A DNA stretch of 44,480 nt from UBA1426 sp052034085 (lineage in GTDB: Bacteria > Bacillota > Clostridia > Peptostreptococcales > Anaerovoracaceae): the NCBI GenBank assembly GCA_052034085.1, contig JBPOJA010000014.1, positions 1-44,480 on the forward strand. Direction: 5' to 3'. A program made the translations under genes and the position numbers. The notes under the pieces are model-generated. The model worked only from the letters and a program-made list of their open reading frames with translations. It was not told where the DNA came from and made no database searches. Below are positions 31,867 through 40,485 of the stretch, in pieces; the first letter of the stretch is position 1; each line of letters opens with the position of its first letter.

Positions 31867-32757
31867 CTAGTTGCCTGCGGAGGCGGCCTGTTCTTCAGCT
31901 GCCGGCTTGTCTTGCACCACAGGTTTCTCCTTGGCTGCCGGCCTATCTTTGGCCGGTTTTTTCTTCCTCGGATGCAGATGAATCAGTTTAGTTGGACATA
32001 CCTTTACACAAAGTGCACAGTTGGTGCATTTTGAGTAGTCGATTACCGCATGATTGTCGATAATGTGGATGGCATCAAACTTACATGCCTCAACGCACTT
32101 GTTACAGACAATGCAGCCGATGCTGCAAATGCTCTTGGTATAGTCTCCGTCGTCAAAGGAACTGCAGCCGGCCACAACTCTCATGTTGTCGGGAACAATC
32201 TCAATAAGGTTATTGGGGCAGACTTTGGCGCAGGCTCCGCAGCCTACACAATTATCCCTGTTGACAACCGCAATGCCGTTTTCAATGTGCATTGCATCAT
32301 AGTCACAGACCTTGACACAGTCGCCGAACCCCAGACAAGCCATGGCGCAGGAGCCCCTGCCCCTATAGAAAAGCTTGTTGGCCGAGCAGTTCTGGTAGCC
32401 CTGATATTCCATGGCGTAACCTGTTTTTTCCTTGGTACCCGAACATTTCACTATGGCGACCTTTGCCTGTGCTCCTGCGTATTCTACACCTAAATATTCG
32501 CTGAGGGCTTTGGCTACCTTCTCTCCTCCCGGGGGACAAAGATTTGTAGGTACACTTTTATCCGCTGCCATGGCCGCCGCATAATCGGCACAGCCCGCAT
32601 ATCCGCAGCCGCCGCAGTTGGTTCCCGGCAGGATTGCAATTATTTCTGCCACGCTTTCATCTTCCTCGACCGCAAAAAACTTGGATGCGATGGTTAACAT
32701 AATACCCGACAGGAGACCTATACCGCCCACAAGTACAACTGGTATTGCAAATTGCAT
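31867..32757 (-). CDS. rnfB: Rnf complex subunit RnfB (ferredoxin-accepting Fe-S protein)
   Basis: A 296-residue membrane-anchored iron-sulfur subunit that takes electrons from reduced ferredoxin. It has an N-terminal helix, the [4Fe-4S] motif PGTNCGGCGYAGC near residue 46 with a following Cys, then several ferredoxin motifs (CVGCGACAKVCP, CIVCNKCVEACK, CTNCALCVKVCP). The C-terminus carries a Lys/Pro/Ala/Glu-rich tail (KKKPAKDRPAAKEKP onward) whose role is unknown. It is the last gene of the operon. Confidence 0.96.
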   Translation of the reverse strand: MQFAIPVVLVGGIGLLSGIMLTIASKFFAVEEDESVAEIIAILPGTNCGGCGYAGCADYAAAMAADKSVPTNLCPPGGEKVAKALSEYLGVEYAGAQAKVAIVKCSGTKEKTGYAMEYQGYQNCSANKLFYRGRGSCAMACLGFGDCVKVCDYDAMHIENGIAVVNRDNCVGCGACAKVCPNNLIEIVPDNMRVVAGCSSFDDGDYTKSICSIGCIVCNKCVEACKFDAIHIIDNHAVIDYSKCTNCALCVKVCPTKLIHLHPRKKKPAKDRPAAKEKPVVQDKPAAEEQAASAGN

Positions 32758-32775
32758 TTTATTCAGCCTCCTTTC

Positions 32776-33369
32776 CTAAACACCGAATATGCCGTTAATT
32801 ACTCCGGCAAAGCCCATAAAGGACAATGATACAATAGCTGCCGCCAGCAGTACTGACGGGATTCCCTTAAATGAAATGGGAAAGTCATTACTTTCAATTC
32901 TCTTTCTCACGCCGGCAAAGATAACCAGCGCCATCATAAAGCCTACACCTGCACCAAATGAATTCACAATTGATTGCACAAAAGTGTATTCTTCGTTGAT
33001 ATTGAGAATGCATACACCCAGCACCGCACAGTTGGTTGTTATGAGAGGCAGGTAAATGCCCAGGGCTTTATGAAGTGACGGAACCTTCTTTTTAAGAATG
33101 ATTTCCACCAGCTGGACCAGAGCCGCAATTATGAGTATGAACACGATGGTCTGAAGATATTCCACATTAAATTTTACCAGCAGGGCCATATGAATGGGAT
33201 AGGTAACCGCAGTTGCCAGCACCATTACAAATATTACGGCAAAGCTCATCCCCAGTGCGGAATCCAGTTTCTTTGAAACGCCCAGGAAGGGGCAGATGCC
33301 CAGGAACTTCACAAGCACAAAGTTGTTCGTAATTATTGCGGCGAACATAATAATTGCTAAATCAGCCAT
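32776..33369 (-). CDS. rnfA: Rnf complex subunit RnfA
   Basis: A 197-residue membrane protein with six helices, a mirror-fold partner of RnfE. It has NNFVLVKFLGICPFLGVSKK (about residues 14-33) with its conserved Cys, and TNCAVLGVCILNIN with another. The two subunits hold an intramembrane [2Fe-2S] cluster. It overlaps rnfE by eight bases and lies 18 bases before rnfB. Confidence 0.97.
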   Translation of the reverse strand: MADLAIIMFAAIITNNFVLVKFLGICPFLGVSKKLDSALGMSFAVIFVMVLATAVTYPIHMALLVKFNVEYLQTIVFILIIAALVQLVEIILKKKVPSLHKALGIYLPLITTNCAVLGVCILNINEEYTFVQSIVNSFGAGVGFMMALVIFAGVRKRIESNDFPISFKGIPSVLLAAAIVSLSFMGFAGVINGIFGV

Positions 33370-34030
33370 TCTTCACACCTTCTTTCGCAGCATTCGGACA
33401 GCCTTCGCAGCCGAAGTCCTTCTTCTTAATCGCTCTGCCTCTGGAAATGTAGTTGATCAAAGCCACCAGACATCCAAAGGTGAAGAATGCTCCCGGAGCC
33501 AGATTGAATATTGACATGGGGCTCAGGAAATCGGGAACCAGATGGATACCAAACCAGCTACCCGAACCTAAAATTTCCCTGATGGAACCCATAAGTAAAA
33601 GAGCAAGGGTAAAGCCAAGTCCCATTCCAATGCCGTCCAGCACCGAGTCAACAATGCTGTGTTTGTTGGCAAACATTTCCGCCCTGCCCAGAATGATGCA
33701 GTTAACAACTATGAGCGGAACGAAAATACCAAGAGCGGCATTGATGGCAGGCGCATAGGCCTGAAGCAGAAGGCTGACTATGGTAACAAAGCCTGCTATT
33801 ACAACTATATAGGCGGGTATTCTTACCTTGTCAGGAATAATATTTTTTAAAAGCGATATTACAAAGTTGGAACAGATGAGAACCGCCGTAGCTGCCACAC
33901 CCATCCCGATTCCATTAATCGCAGAAGTGGTAACAGCCAGGGTGGGGCATATGCCCAAAATCAGCACCAGAGTAGGGTTCTCCTTAATTATTCCATTGGT
34001 CAAAATTGCGAGTTTATTTTTATTTTCCAT
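33362..34030 (-). CDS. rnfE: Rnf complex subunit RnfE
   Basis: A 222-residue membrane protein. It has ENPTLVLILGICPTLAVTTS (about residues 16-35) and VNCIILGRAEMFANKHS with the conserved Cys pair. It starts on the rnfG stop (TAATG). The C-terminal tail holds two Cys (CEGCPN). Confidence 0.97.
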   Translation of the reverse strand: MENKNKLAILTNGIIKENPTLVLILGICPTLAVTTSAINGIGMGVAATAVLICSNFVISLLKNIIPDKVRIPAYIVVIAGFVTIVSLLLQAYAPAINAALGIFVPLIVVNCIILGRAEMFANKHSIVDSVLDGIGMGLGFTLALLLMGSIREILGSGSWFGIHLVPDFLSPMSIFNLAPGAFFTFGCLVALINYISRGRAIKKKDFGCEGCPNAAKEGVKNG

Positions 34031-34581
34031 TATACGCCACCTCCCATTTTCTGAAACTGCTGGAGTGCCGCGTCAACTATATTGAAAACTGCGGTCGAAG
34101 AAACCGTTGCTCCCGTTATGGCGTCAATCTGAGTTTTGCCGCTTTCATCAGACATTGTGATACTGCTGTTGCCGATGAACTTGGAGAGGTGATCCTCTTC
34201 CAGGGCCTTAGTTCCCAGGTTGGGAGTTTCACTTTGCTCGTTGATTTTAATCCCGGTTACTTCGCCTTTTTTATTTACACCAACCAGGGCCTCGATTTCC
34301 CCGCCGAAACCTTTTTTAACTACTGTGAAAATGAAACCTTCGCCATTGTCGGCCGCCAGTATGGTCTGAATGTCGGGGAGCTTGTCCGCAACGATTTCAG
34401 ATACAGCTCCGCCGGACTCGGGCAGAATCACTGCCAGCTCTTCATTTCCCACAGCTTTGTTTGCCTCAATAATCGGTGCGGTTACCTGGTAGGTGGCTAC
34501 CAGGGCTCCTGTTATTAAAAGACAGATTACTGTAAGTACAACTACGGGAGTAAGGGTTCCGCCATTTTTCTTTTTGCTCAT
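34030..34581 (-). CDS. rnfG: Rnf complex subunit RnfG (FMN-bearing)
   Basis: A 183-residue protein with one N-terminal helix and an outer domain. Covalent FMN is expected on the Thr of ITGATVSSTAVFN (near residue 152). It overlaps rnfD by four bases (ATGA). Confidence 0.95.
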   Translation of the reverse strand: MSKKKNGGTLTPVVVLTVICLLITGALVATYQVTAPIIEANKAVGNEELAVILPESGGAVSEIVADKLPDIQTILAADNGEGFIFTVVKKGFGGEIEALVGVNKKGEVTGIKINEQSETPNLGTKALEEDHLSKFIGNSSITMSDESGKTQIDAITGATVSSTAVFNIVDAALQQFQKMGGGV

Positions 34582-35549
34582 TTTGCAGCCCCTCCCTTCC
34601 TGATCCTGGATCCGTACATCTTTCTTCTGGACATATAGTCAATGTGAGGAGTCAGTACGTTCATCAGCAATATTGCAAAAGACACACCTTCAGGCAGGTC
34701 TCCGAAGAGCCTTATTACCATGGTGATCAGTCCGCAGCCTATGCCAAATATTACCTTTCCTGTGGTGGTCAGCGGAGATGTGGAATAGTCGGTGGCCATG
34801 AAAATGGCGCCCAGCATGACTCCGCCTGCCAGGATGTGGAAAATCGGATCCTGCCCAGCCAGTAAGGCAATCACAAATACAGTTCCTATGAATGCTACGG
34901 GAATGGTGGGTGCGATTATCTTTCTTATTATGAGATAATAGCCGCCTACGAGAAGTGCCAGGGCACTGGTTTCGCCAAGGGAGCCGCCGGTCAGACCCAG
35001 CAGCATTTCTGTGTATGTGGGCAGATTGGCAGTATCGCCGCTGGCCAGAAGTGCCAAAGGAGTAGCTCCCGTTACAACATCTGCTGCTGCCAACATCGGT
35101 GTGGCGACAGGCCATGTGGTCATGGGAATTCCAAACGAAAGCAGCAATACAATCCTGGCTGTAATCGCAGGATTTGCAAAGTTCTGCCCGATTCCACCGA
35201 AGAGCTGCTTGACGACTACTATGGCCACGAAAGACCCAACCACAGCCATCCAATAGGGGAAAGTGGCCGGTAAGTTGAAACTCAAAAGAACACCGGTCAC
35301 TGCGGCGCTCAGGTCGCTTACCGTATTTTCTTTTTTTGTGAATTTTTCAAACAAGTATTCGAATACTACGCAGGATACTACGCAGGTGATGGTGAGCAGT
35401 ATGGCTCTGGGCCCGAAAATCATTCCTGATACTATAAAGGCAGGTGCCAATGCAATGATTACATCCTGCATGATTTTCGAGGTATTAATGCTGTCTACAA
35501 TATGGGGAGATGATGATACTATCAATGACCCCTGCATATAACGGCTCAT
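34578..35549 (-). CDS. rnfD: Rnf complex subunit RnfD (FMN-bearing membrane subunit)
   Basis: A 323-residue membrane protein with about nine helices, thought to be part of the ion path. The covalent FMN site is DVVTGATPLALL (near residue 157). It also has GGIGQNFANPAITARIVLLL and MATDYSTSPLTTTGK. It starts on the rnfC stop (TAATG). Confidence 0.96.
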   Translation of the reverse strand: MSRYMQGSLIVSSSPHIVDSINTSKIMQDVIIALAPAFIVSGMIFGPRAILLTITCVVSCVVFEYLFEKFTKKENTVSDLSAAVTGVLLSFNLPATFPYWMAVVGSFVAIVVVKQLFGGIGQNFANPAITARIVLLLSFGIPMTTWPVATPMLAAADVVTGATPLALLASGDTANLPTYTEMLLGLTGGSLGETSALALLVGGYYLIIRKIIAPTIPVAFIGTVFVIALLAGQDPIFHILAGGVMLGAIFMATDYSTSPLTTTGKVIFGIGCGLITMVIRLFGDLPEGVSFAILLMNVLTPHIDYMSRRKMYGSRIRKGGAAK

Positions 35550-36859
35550 TATTTCTTCCCCCCTTCCGCTACAAACTGCTTAGCCATTCTGTTGATGAAG
35601 CTCAGCTGCTTCTTGGCAGGGCAGACGAAGGAACAGGATCCGCATTCCATGCAGAGGCTGACCTTGAGCCTTTCAAGGTCCTCCCTGTCTTTTCTGTCAT
35701 AGGCCTTGAATATGCTGGTAGGCATAAGCATCATGGGACATGCTTTTACGCATCTGCCGCAGTTGATGCATGCAGTTTCCTTTGAAAGTTCGGCCAGGTC
35801 TTCATCGAATGCCAGAATAGCATTGTTATTCTTGATTATAGATATGTCATCATCAAAGATCGCCCTGCCCATCATGGGCCCTCCCATTATAATCTTCCTT
35901 GGAACTCTTCTGTAACCGTCACAGAATTCAACAAGCTTTTTAATGGGGGTTCCTATGAGCACGTCCACGTTTTTGGGTGTCTTGATGGCGTTTCCATCGA
36001 CGGTAACACGTTTTCTTACCAGGGGCATGCCCGTTTCGATGAATTTCTGAAGTTCAATCATGGTGCTGACGTTGCTTACGAGAACTCCTGCATCGGCGGG
36101 CAGTTTGCCTACCGGAATGACCCTGCCTGTGGTTTCGTAGATTATGACTCTTTCTGCGCCTTTCGGATATCTGTGTTTAAGCGTGAAAACTTCGATGTCG
36201 TGATCATCCTTGAGAAGGTTTTTCAATTTAGAAATCGCCGGTTCTTTATTGGACTCTATGCCGATGATGGCATGCTCGATGCCGAGATAGTGCATGGTGG
36301 TTCTGATACCTGCCAGCAGCATCTCCGTATCCTCCATCATGGCCCTGTAGTCAGATGTTATGTAAGGCTCGCACTCTGCGCCGTTTATAACAAGAGTGTC
36401 GACTTCATCAAGATTTGGAGGATTGAACTTTACATGAGTGGGGAATGCTGCGCCTCCAAGGCCCACAAGTCCCGCATCCCTGACAGCTTTGAGAAAATCT
36501 TCTCTGCTGTTGATAACAGGAGGTGCTATAGTCTCCAGCATTTCCTGTTTTTTGTCCACACTTATGACAACGGTATCCCCCACTACGCCTACAGAGCTGA
36601 GGGTTTTTTCGATTGCCAGGACCGTACCGGAAACCCCCGTGTGGATGGGGGCACAAACATATGCATCGTTGTCACCGATCTTCTGTCCTGCCTTTACATG
36701 GTCTCCCACTGCCACTAAGGGCTTGCATGGCGGTCCTATGTGCTGCGACATAAAAATGTGCACAGTCTCAGGATCCGGCATTCTTACCGTGGGGCTTTCA
36801 GTGGTAACTTTCTCGCCGCCAACGTTAATGGAAGATAAATGCTTACTTAAAATTCCCAT
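35549..36859 (-). CDS. rnfC: Rnf complex subunit RnfC (NADH-side subunit)
   Basis: A 436-residue soluble subunit that passes electrons to NAD+. The FMN/NADH site is DAGLVGLGGAAFPTHVKF (near residue 133). Two ferredoxin motifs, CINCGRCVKACP and CMECGSCSFVCP, occupy the C-terminus. The N-terminal barrel-sandwich (DHVKAGQKIGD, APIHTGVSGTV) is normal. The ATG at 36859 has AAAGGACG upstream. It is the first gene of the operon C-D-G-E-A-B, the clostridial order. The complex couples ferredoxin oxidation to Na+ or H+ export. Confidence 0.97.
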   Translation of the reverse strand: MGILSKHLSSINVGGEKVTTESPTVRMPDPETVHIFMSQHIGPPCKPLVAVGDHVKAGQKIGDNDAYVCAPIHTGVSGTVLAIEKTLSSVGVVGDTVVISVDKKQEMLETIAPPVINSREDFLKAVRDAGLVGLGGAAFPTHVKFNPPNLDEVDTLVINGAECEPYITSDYRAMMEDTEMLLAGIRTTMHYLGIEHAIIGIESNKEPAISKLKNLLKDDHDIEVFTLKHRYPKGAERVIIYETTGRVIPVGKLPADAGVLVSNVSTMIELQKFIETGMPLVRKRVTVDGNAIKTPKNVDVLIGTPIKKLVEFCDGYRRVPRKIIMGGPMMGRAIFDDDISIIKNNNAILAFDEDLAELSKETACINCGRCVKACPMMLMPTSIFKAYDRKDREDLERLKVSLCMECGSCSFVCPAKKQLSFINRMAKQFVAEGGKK

Positions 36860-36949
36860 TTTCGTCCTTTCTATAAAATAAAATTATTTAAAAATAAGAT
36901 ACACAACGTTGTTATTATAACATATTTTTTTATAAATGCCACGATACCG

Positions 36950-38677
36950 TTAATTTTTTTTCAAAGATTCGCGGACCTTTTCTTTCATGTCCGCTTTGTT
37001 TGCGGTCTCTTCAAAGCGGACAGGTTTTTCCCTTAAATCCTTTAACTCTCCGGGGACGGCAACTCCCGTTTTTTCGAAAAGAGCATCCAGGGCCTCAAAG
37101 CCCTCTTTATTGGTTTTTTCTGCTGGATTTTGTGGCAGGCCTGTTAACATTTTATCATCCAGAGCCGAAACCACGCTCTCCGGGAATTTGTAGGGGCTGG
37201 CTGTGGATGCAACAACTACGGGACTTCCGTCTCCCGTTGCTTTTACATAATCCATCGCCACCTTGTAACCCACTGCTGTGTGAGTGTCCATAAGGTAGTT
37301 ATTTTCTGCGTACATCTGTCCGATGGCTTTGCTGGTTTCCTCTTCATCAGCAAAACCGCCATAAAAATCCTTCATACCGGATGTTATAGGTTCTTTCACC
37401 TTGTAACTTCCCGTTTCCCTGAGATCTTTCATGAGTGAGGAAATCAGGGAAGGATTGCCTTTTGTTTCTGTCTCCTCGGCCTTATTGGGGTTGACGGCCG
37501 AGCCTTCTAATCCCGATTTATCGGCCGAAAGATGGTAAAGCAGCCTTTCCAGGTTGCTGGAAATGAGAATGTCCATAGAAGGCGAGCTGGTTACATGAAA
37601 CTCTCTCCTGCTGTTGTACTCTCCGGTGTTGAAAAAATCCGTAAGCACATTGTTAATGTTGGATGCGCAAATGAACTTTTTGATTGGAATTCCCATTTCC
37701 CTTGCGTAGTAGGCCGCCAGAATATTGCCGAAATTGCCTGTGGGGACCGATACGTTAAAGGCGGCCGGTTTGCTAGCTGAGGTGCCGGCCGGTCCGGTCT
37801 TGGCTGAAGTTCCGGCCGTCAGTTCCCCACTTTCCAGCAGTTTCACATAGGCCCACACATAATAAGCTACCTGAGGCACCAGGCGGCCTATATTGATGGA
37901 GTTGGCTGAGGAAAGCCTGTAACCTTTTTCATTTAACTCCAGGGCAAAATCTTCATCGTTGAATATATTTTTCACGCCGGTCTGGGCATCATCGAAATTC
38001 CCGTCAATACCATAAACGTGGACATTCTCTCCTTCCTGAGTTGTCATTTGCAGGGCCTGAATTTTGCTGACACCATCCTTTGGAAAAAACACTATGATTT
38101 CTGTCCCCGGCACATCAGCAAAACCCTCCAAAGCTGCCTTTCCGGTGTCTCCGGAGGTCGCGGTAAGTATGGCAATTTTCTTGTCTTCTTTTTCTTTTCT
38201 CAGGGCCGTGGTCAGAAGATAAGGCAGTATGGAAAGCGCCATATCCTTGAAAGCCGCAGTTTTACCGTGGTAAAGCTCCAGAAACCAGGTATCGCCTGCC
38301 TTTTTTAACGGCGCAATTTCCGGCGTATCAAACTTGTCGTCGTATGCGTTTTGAACGCAATACTTCAATTCCTCTTCGGTGAAATCTGTAAAGAATCTGC
38401 TTAGAACAAGCAGGGCGATATCCTGATAACTTTTGCCCTTAAGCGTTGCCGGATCGATTCCCAGCGTTGGGATGCGGTCCGGCACATATAGTCCTCCATC
38501 CGGGGCTATGCCTCTTATGATGGCCTGAGCGGAGCTCAGGCAAGCTTCGTGTCCGCTGTTGCTGCCTTTGCTGGCATTGTTGCTGACGCTGCTGCCGGCA
38601 TTACCACTACCGGCCCGGGTGCTGGCATTGTCACTCCCGGCCCGGGTGCTGATGTATTTAATTTGTTGGGTTGTCAT
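36950..38677 (-). CDS. thrC: Threonine synthase with low-complexity insertions
   Basis: A 575-residue PLP enzyme that makes threonine from O-phosphohomoserine. PLP Lys144 is in GKTAAFKDMALS, and the phosphate loops are ATSGDTGKAALE and VPTGNFGNILA. The normal length is near 495. The excess sits in Gly/Ala/Ser/Thr/Asn-rich inserts at about residues 13-47 (two copies of the 9-residue STRAGSxNA), about 288-304, and about 370-390. The ATG at 38677 has CGGAGAA upstream; a longer reading from 38908 has no family similarity and is mostly leader. The core motifs are intact, so it is probably active. Confidence 0.93.
   Translation of the reverse strand: MTTQQIKYISTRAGSDNASTRAGSGNAGSSVSNNASKGSNSGHEACLSSAQAIIRGIAPDGGLYVPDRIPTLGIDPATLKGKSYQDIALLVLSRFFTDFTEEELKYCVQNAYDDKFDTPEIAPLKKAGDTWFLELYHGKTAAFKDMALSILPYLLTTALRKEKEDKKIAILTATSGDTGKAALEGFADVPGTEIIVFFPKDGVSKIQALQMTTQEGENVHVYGIDGNFDDAQTGVKNIFNDEDFALELNEKGYRLSSANSINIGRLVPQVAYYVWAYVKLLESGELTAGTSAKTGPAGTSASKPAAFNVSVPTGNFGNILAAYYAREMGIPIKKFICASNINNVLTDFFNTGEYNSRREFHVTSSPSMDILISSNLERLLYHLSADKSGLEGSAVNPNKAEETETKGNPSLISSLMKDLRETGSYKVKEPITSGMKDFYGGFADEEETSKAIGQMYAENNYLMDTHTAVGYKVAMDYVKATGDGSPVVVASTASPYKFPESVVSALDDKMLTGLPQNPAEKTNKEGFEALDALFEKTGVAVPGELKDLREKPVRFEETANKADMKEKVRESLKKN
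38610..38651. repeat. 27-base tandem duplication in the thrC 5' coding region
   Basis: CCGGCCCGGGTGCTG occurs at 38610-38624 and 38637-38651, with the intervening bases also similar. The period of 27 bases equals nine codons and yields the protein repeat STRAGSxNA. Confidence 0.85.
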
Positions 38678-38740
38678 TTTAATTCTCCGTTTTTGTATTA
38701 TATATTTGGAATTCGTGCTTGTGATAACATTCGGAATTGT

Positions 38741-38780
38741 GTGTTTGGGTGTATCTGGGCGTATCTGGGCGTATTTGGCA
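38741..38780. repeat. 10-base tandem repeat in the thrC leader
   Basis: Four decamers in a row (GTGTTTGGGT, GTATCTGGGC twice, GTATTTGGCA) lie 64-103 bases upstream of the thrC start. Confidence 0.75.
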
Positions 38781-38857
38781 TTTTGGGATACTTTGTAGCA
38801 AGTTTTGTCGCCGCCAAAGCACGACAACATTTTAACAGAAAAATCCTCAGATTTCCA

Positions 38858-38886
38858 TGGACAAAATTGGAACAGTATTTTATACT
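38858..38886 (+). promoter_or_regulatory. tRNA-Glu promoter
   Basis: TGGACA (38858-38863) and TATACT (38881-38886) are 17 bases apart. They end 41 bases before the tRNA. Confidence 0.6.
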
Positions 38887-38927
38887 GTATAGGCACGCAA
38901 GAATCCATGATAAATGATTACAGATGC

Positions 38928-39002
38928 GTCCCGTTGGTCAAGGGGTCAAGACGTCGCCCTCTCACGGCGGAATCAGGGGTTCGACTCCCCTACGGGATAC
39001 CA
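38928..39002 (+). tRNA. tRNA-Glu (CTC), CCA encoded
   Basis: A 75-base tRNA. The acceptor GTCCCGT pairs with ACGGGAT, with a G-U at the end. The anticodon stem TCGCC/GGCGG has loop CTCTCAC, anticodon CTC, reading GAG. The T-arm is GGGGTTCGACTCCCC, followed by discriminator A and an encoded CCA. A hairpin terminator follows. Confidence 0.96.
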
Positions 39003-39007
39003 GGTGA

Positions 39008-39032
39008 AAGGTCTCGCACAATGCGAGACCTT
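39008..39032 (+). terminator. tRNA-Glu terminator
   Basis: AAGGTCTCGCA (39008-39018) pairs perfectly with TGCGAGACCTT (39022-39032). The T-run behind it is short. Confidence 0.75.
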
Positions 39033-39102
39033 CTGCTAATTATTAAATAAATCTCTCTTTTACAGGAGAGATTCTTTCTCTCTGGGAAGATCCGGCTGAA
39101 AA

Positions 39103-39345
39103 GCCGGCTTCGGTCGGCTTCGGCAACTGCGGCGGATTAGGCCGGCTTCGACCGGCTTAGGCAACGTCTGCGGCCAAATTTGCAGGATATGCTAGCCATA
39201 TTTCAGTGGAAAGGCTTTTTCTGGCCAGATTTGCAGGATATGTTAGAGAAAAAGCCTGACATCTTTGCTACTCATCTAGCACAAGCTGATAACTTGACCA
39301 GGAAGCCACAAAAACTCAAGTCGACCCTAGCACAACTTGATATTT
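39103..39345. repeat. Nested short direct and inverted repeats downstream of tRNA-Glu
   Basis: Three repeat pairs lie in series. Pair A begins GCCGGCTTCG (39103-39133 and 39141-39174). Pair B is 24 bases, GGCCARATTTGCAGGATATG plus YTAG (39172-39195 and 39223-39246). Pair C begins CTAGCACAA (39276-39296 and 39327-39345). The second copy of B forms exactly the loop of an 11-base perfect hairpin, AGGCTTTTTCT / AGAAAAAGCCT (39212-39222 and 39247-39257). I see no real gene from 39033 to 39509; a 60-codon frame through the repeats has no family look. Confidence 0.7.
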
Positions 39346-39440
39346 TGGCCACCAGTGGGTAACTTTGGCCACCAGTGGGTAACTTTGGCCACCAGCAGGG
39401 AGCTTTGGCCATCAGCGTGGAGTTTTGGTCGTCGAACGGT
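39341..39440. repeat. Five-copy 20-base tandem repeat, decaying to the right
   Basis: The unit TTTGGCCACCAGTGGGTAAC repeats with exact 20-base period from about 39344. The first two copies are identical, the third and fourth have several changes, and the fifth keeps only TTTTGGTCGTCGA. Such arrays occur at the tips of IS21-type elements, so this may be an IS remnant. No transposase is present. Confidence 0.75.
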
Positions 39441-39509
39441 ACTCCAGGAACCACTCAAAAAAACTAATACAAAGAGCCCGTGAAAAATATCGGTCTAAGC
39501 AAAATGTTC

Positions 39510-40004
39510 CTATAGAAGTAAATCCCACCGCTCCTCTAAAATTGGCTCACCCCACTCGGTATTTTCATGCGTATCCGCTATTTGAAAACCATATTTGCGA
39601 TACAAATGTCTGGCTGCCGCCAGTTCGCTGAAGGTCCACAAAATTACGCGTTTATACCCCTTCTTCTTACAAAAGCTTATCGCCATATCCATAAGCTTGT
39701 TGCCAGCGCCATAACCTCTAAGTGCAGATTCTATAAAGAAAAATCTTAACTGTACTATATCATTCTCAATATGAGTTATAGCAATACATCCGGATACATT
39801 GCCATCAGCTTCAAGGACATATACGACATCTTTATCCGGATCGTACTGATTTACGAGTTGATGCACTCCGTCGGCGACATAAGATTTCCAGGTGTCTGTA
39901 TCTAAACCGTACTCTTTCATATACAGGTCTATCTGGCGAGAGATAATATAATCAATATCATTACTGGTAAATTCCCTGATTTCAATTTGTTTCATATTAA
40001 TCAT
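39510..40004 (-). CDS. GNAT-family N-acetyltransferase
   Basis: A 164-residue acetyl-CoA-dependent transferase. The acetyl-CoA loop is FFIESALRGYGAGNKLMDMA (about residues 88-107), followed by CKKKGYKRVILWTFSELAAA and HLYRKYGFQIADTHEN. The substrate is unknown. It resembles the acetyltransferase half of MarR-GNAT fusions. No good ribosome site precedes the ATG at 40004. Instead AAGAGG lies before a five-codon frame at 40014-39997 whose stop overlaps this start, so translation may be coupled to it; an ATG at 39995 is also possible. There are no operon partners. Confidence 0.87.
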   Translation of the reverse strand: MINMKQIEIREFTSNDIDYIISRQIDLYMKEYGLDTDTWKSYVADGVHQLVNQYDPDKDVVYVLEADGNVSGCIAITHIENDIVQLRFFFIESALRGYGAGNKLMDMAISFCKKKGYKRVILWTFSELAAARHLYRKYGFQIADTHENTEWGEPILEERWDLLL

Positions 40005-40461
40005 TTTTTCGCATAGGCAACCTCTTATCGAATAGTTTCAATCTGACACTATCACCGGATAATATTAGGCTGCCAAATCGTAGCTCAACGCCCCCCTTTT
40101 ACACAAATATAATATACTATTTTTTTCATATCTAACATAGAAAATCACTCCGTTCTTTATTTCCTTTGAAATGTAACATAATGTTCATTGGATTGTCATT
40201 GCATTAGCTATCCTGCTCTGCTAGTATAGGAGATGTCCTTGTTACGAAATCATAAAGCACGCAAACCCGCACAATCCCATAACATAACTTTTCTGATCTG
40301 ACCGCATATCTTTCAACTGCGCAAACAAATTTGAAAAAGCTCTACTACAAAACCGGTACCAGTTTTAAACTTCGAGGGTGGGATTGGGGATTATTCATTA
40401 GTGGCCACAGGTAAGCCGGGCATCACAGCAGAGCTATAAATGGTACACCATCCCGGGTATA
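40005..40461. other. Intergenic region without recognisable gene
   Basis: About 450 bases between the GNAT gene and the next rightward gene. A possible promoter TTGCAT / TAGTAT with 17-base spacing lies at 40199-40227. It leads only to a 22-codon frame with a ribosome site too close to be convincing. A TATAAT at 40458-40463 may serve the next gene but has no clear -35. I see no structured RNA or long repeat. Confidence 0.5.
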
Positions 40462-40485
40462 ATGCATATGGAAGGGAGGGAAAGC

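Noticed and set aside
36860..36949. Palindrome ACAACGTTGT upstream of rnfC as a regulator site
   Set aside because: It is only ten bases and matches no operator I know; the rnf promoter itself could not be fixed with confidence.
38678..38927. T-box or threonine riboswitch in front of thrC
   Set aside because: No T-box motif or terminator/antiterminator pair is visible; the decamer repeats are the only notable structure.
39180..39362. Open frame of 60 codons in the repeat mosaic
   Set aside because: It runs through repeat copies and has no ribosome site or family look.
39341..39440. CRISPR or VNTR coding repeat
   Set aside because: The units are directly adjacent with no spacers and no coding frame.
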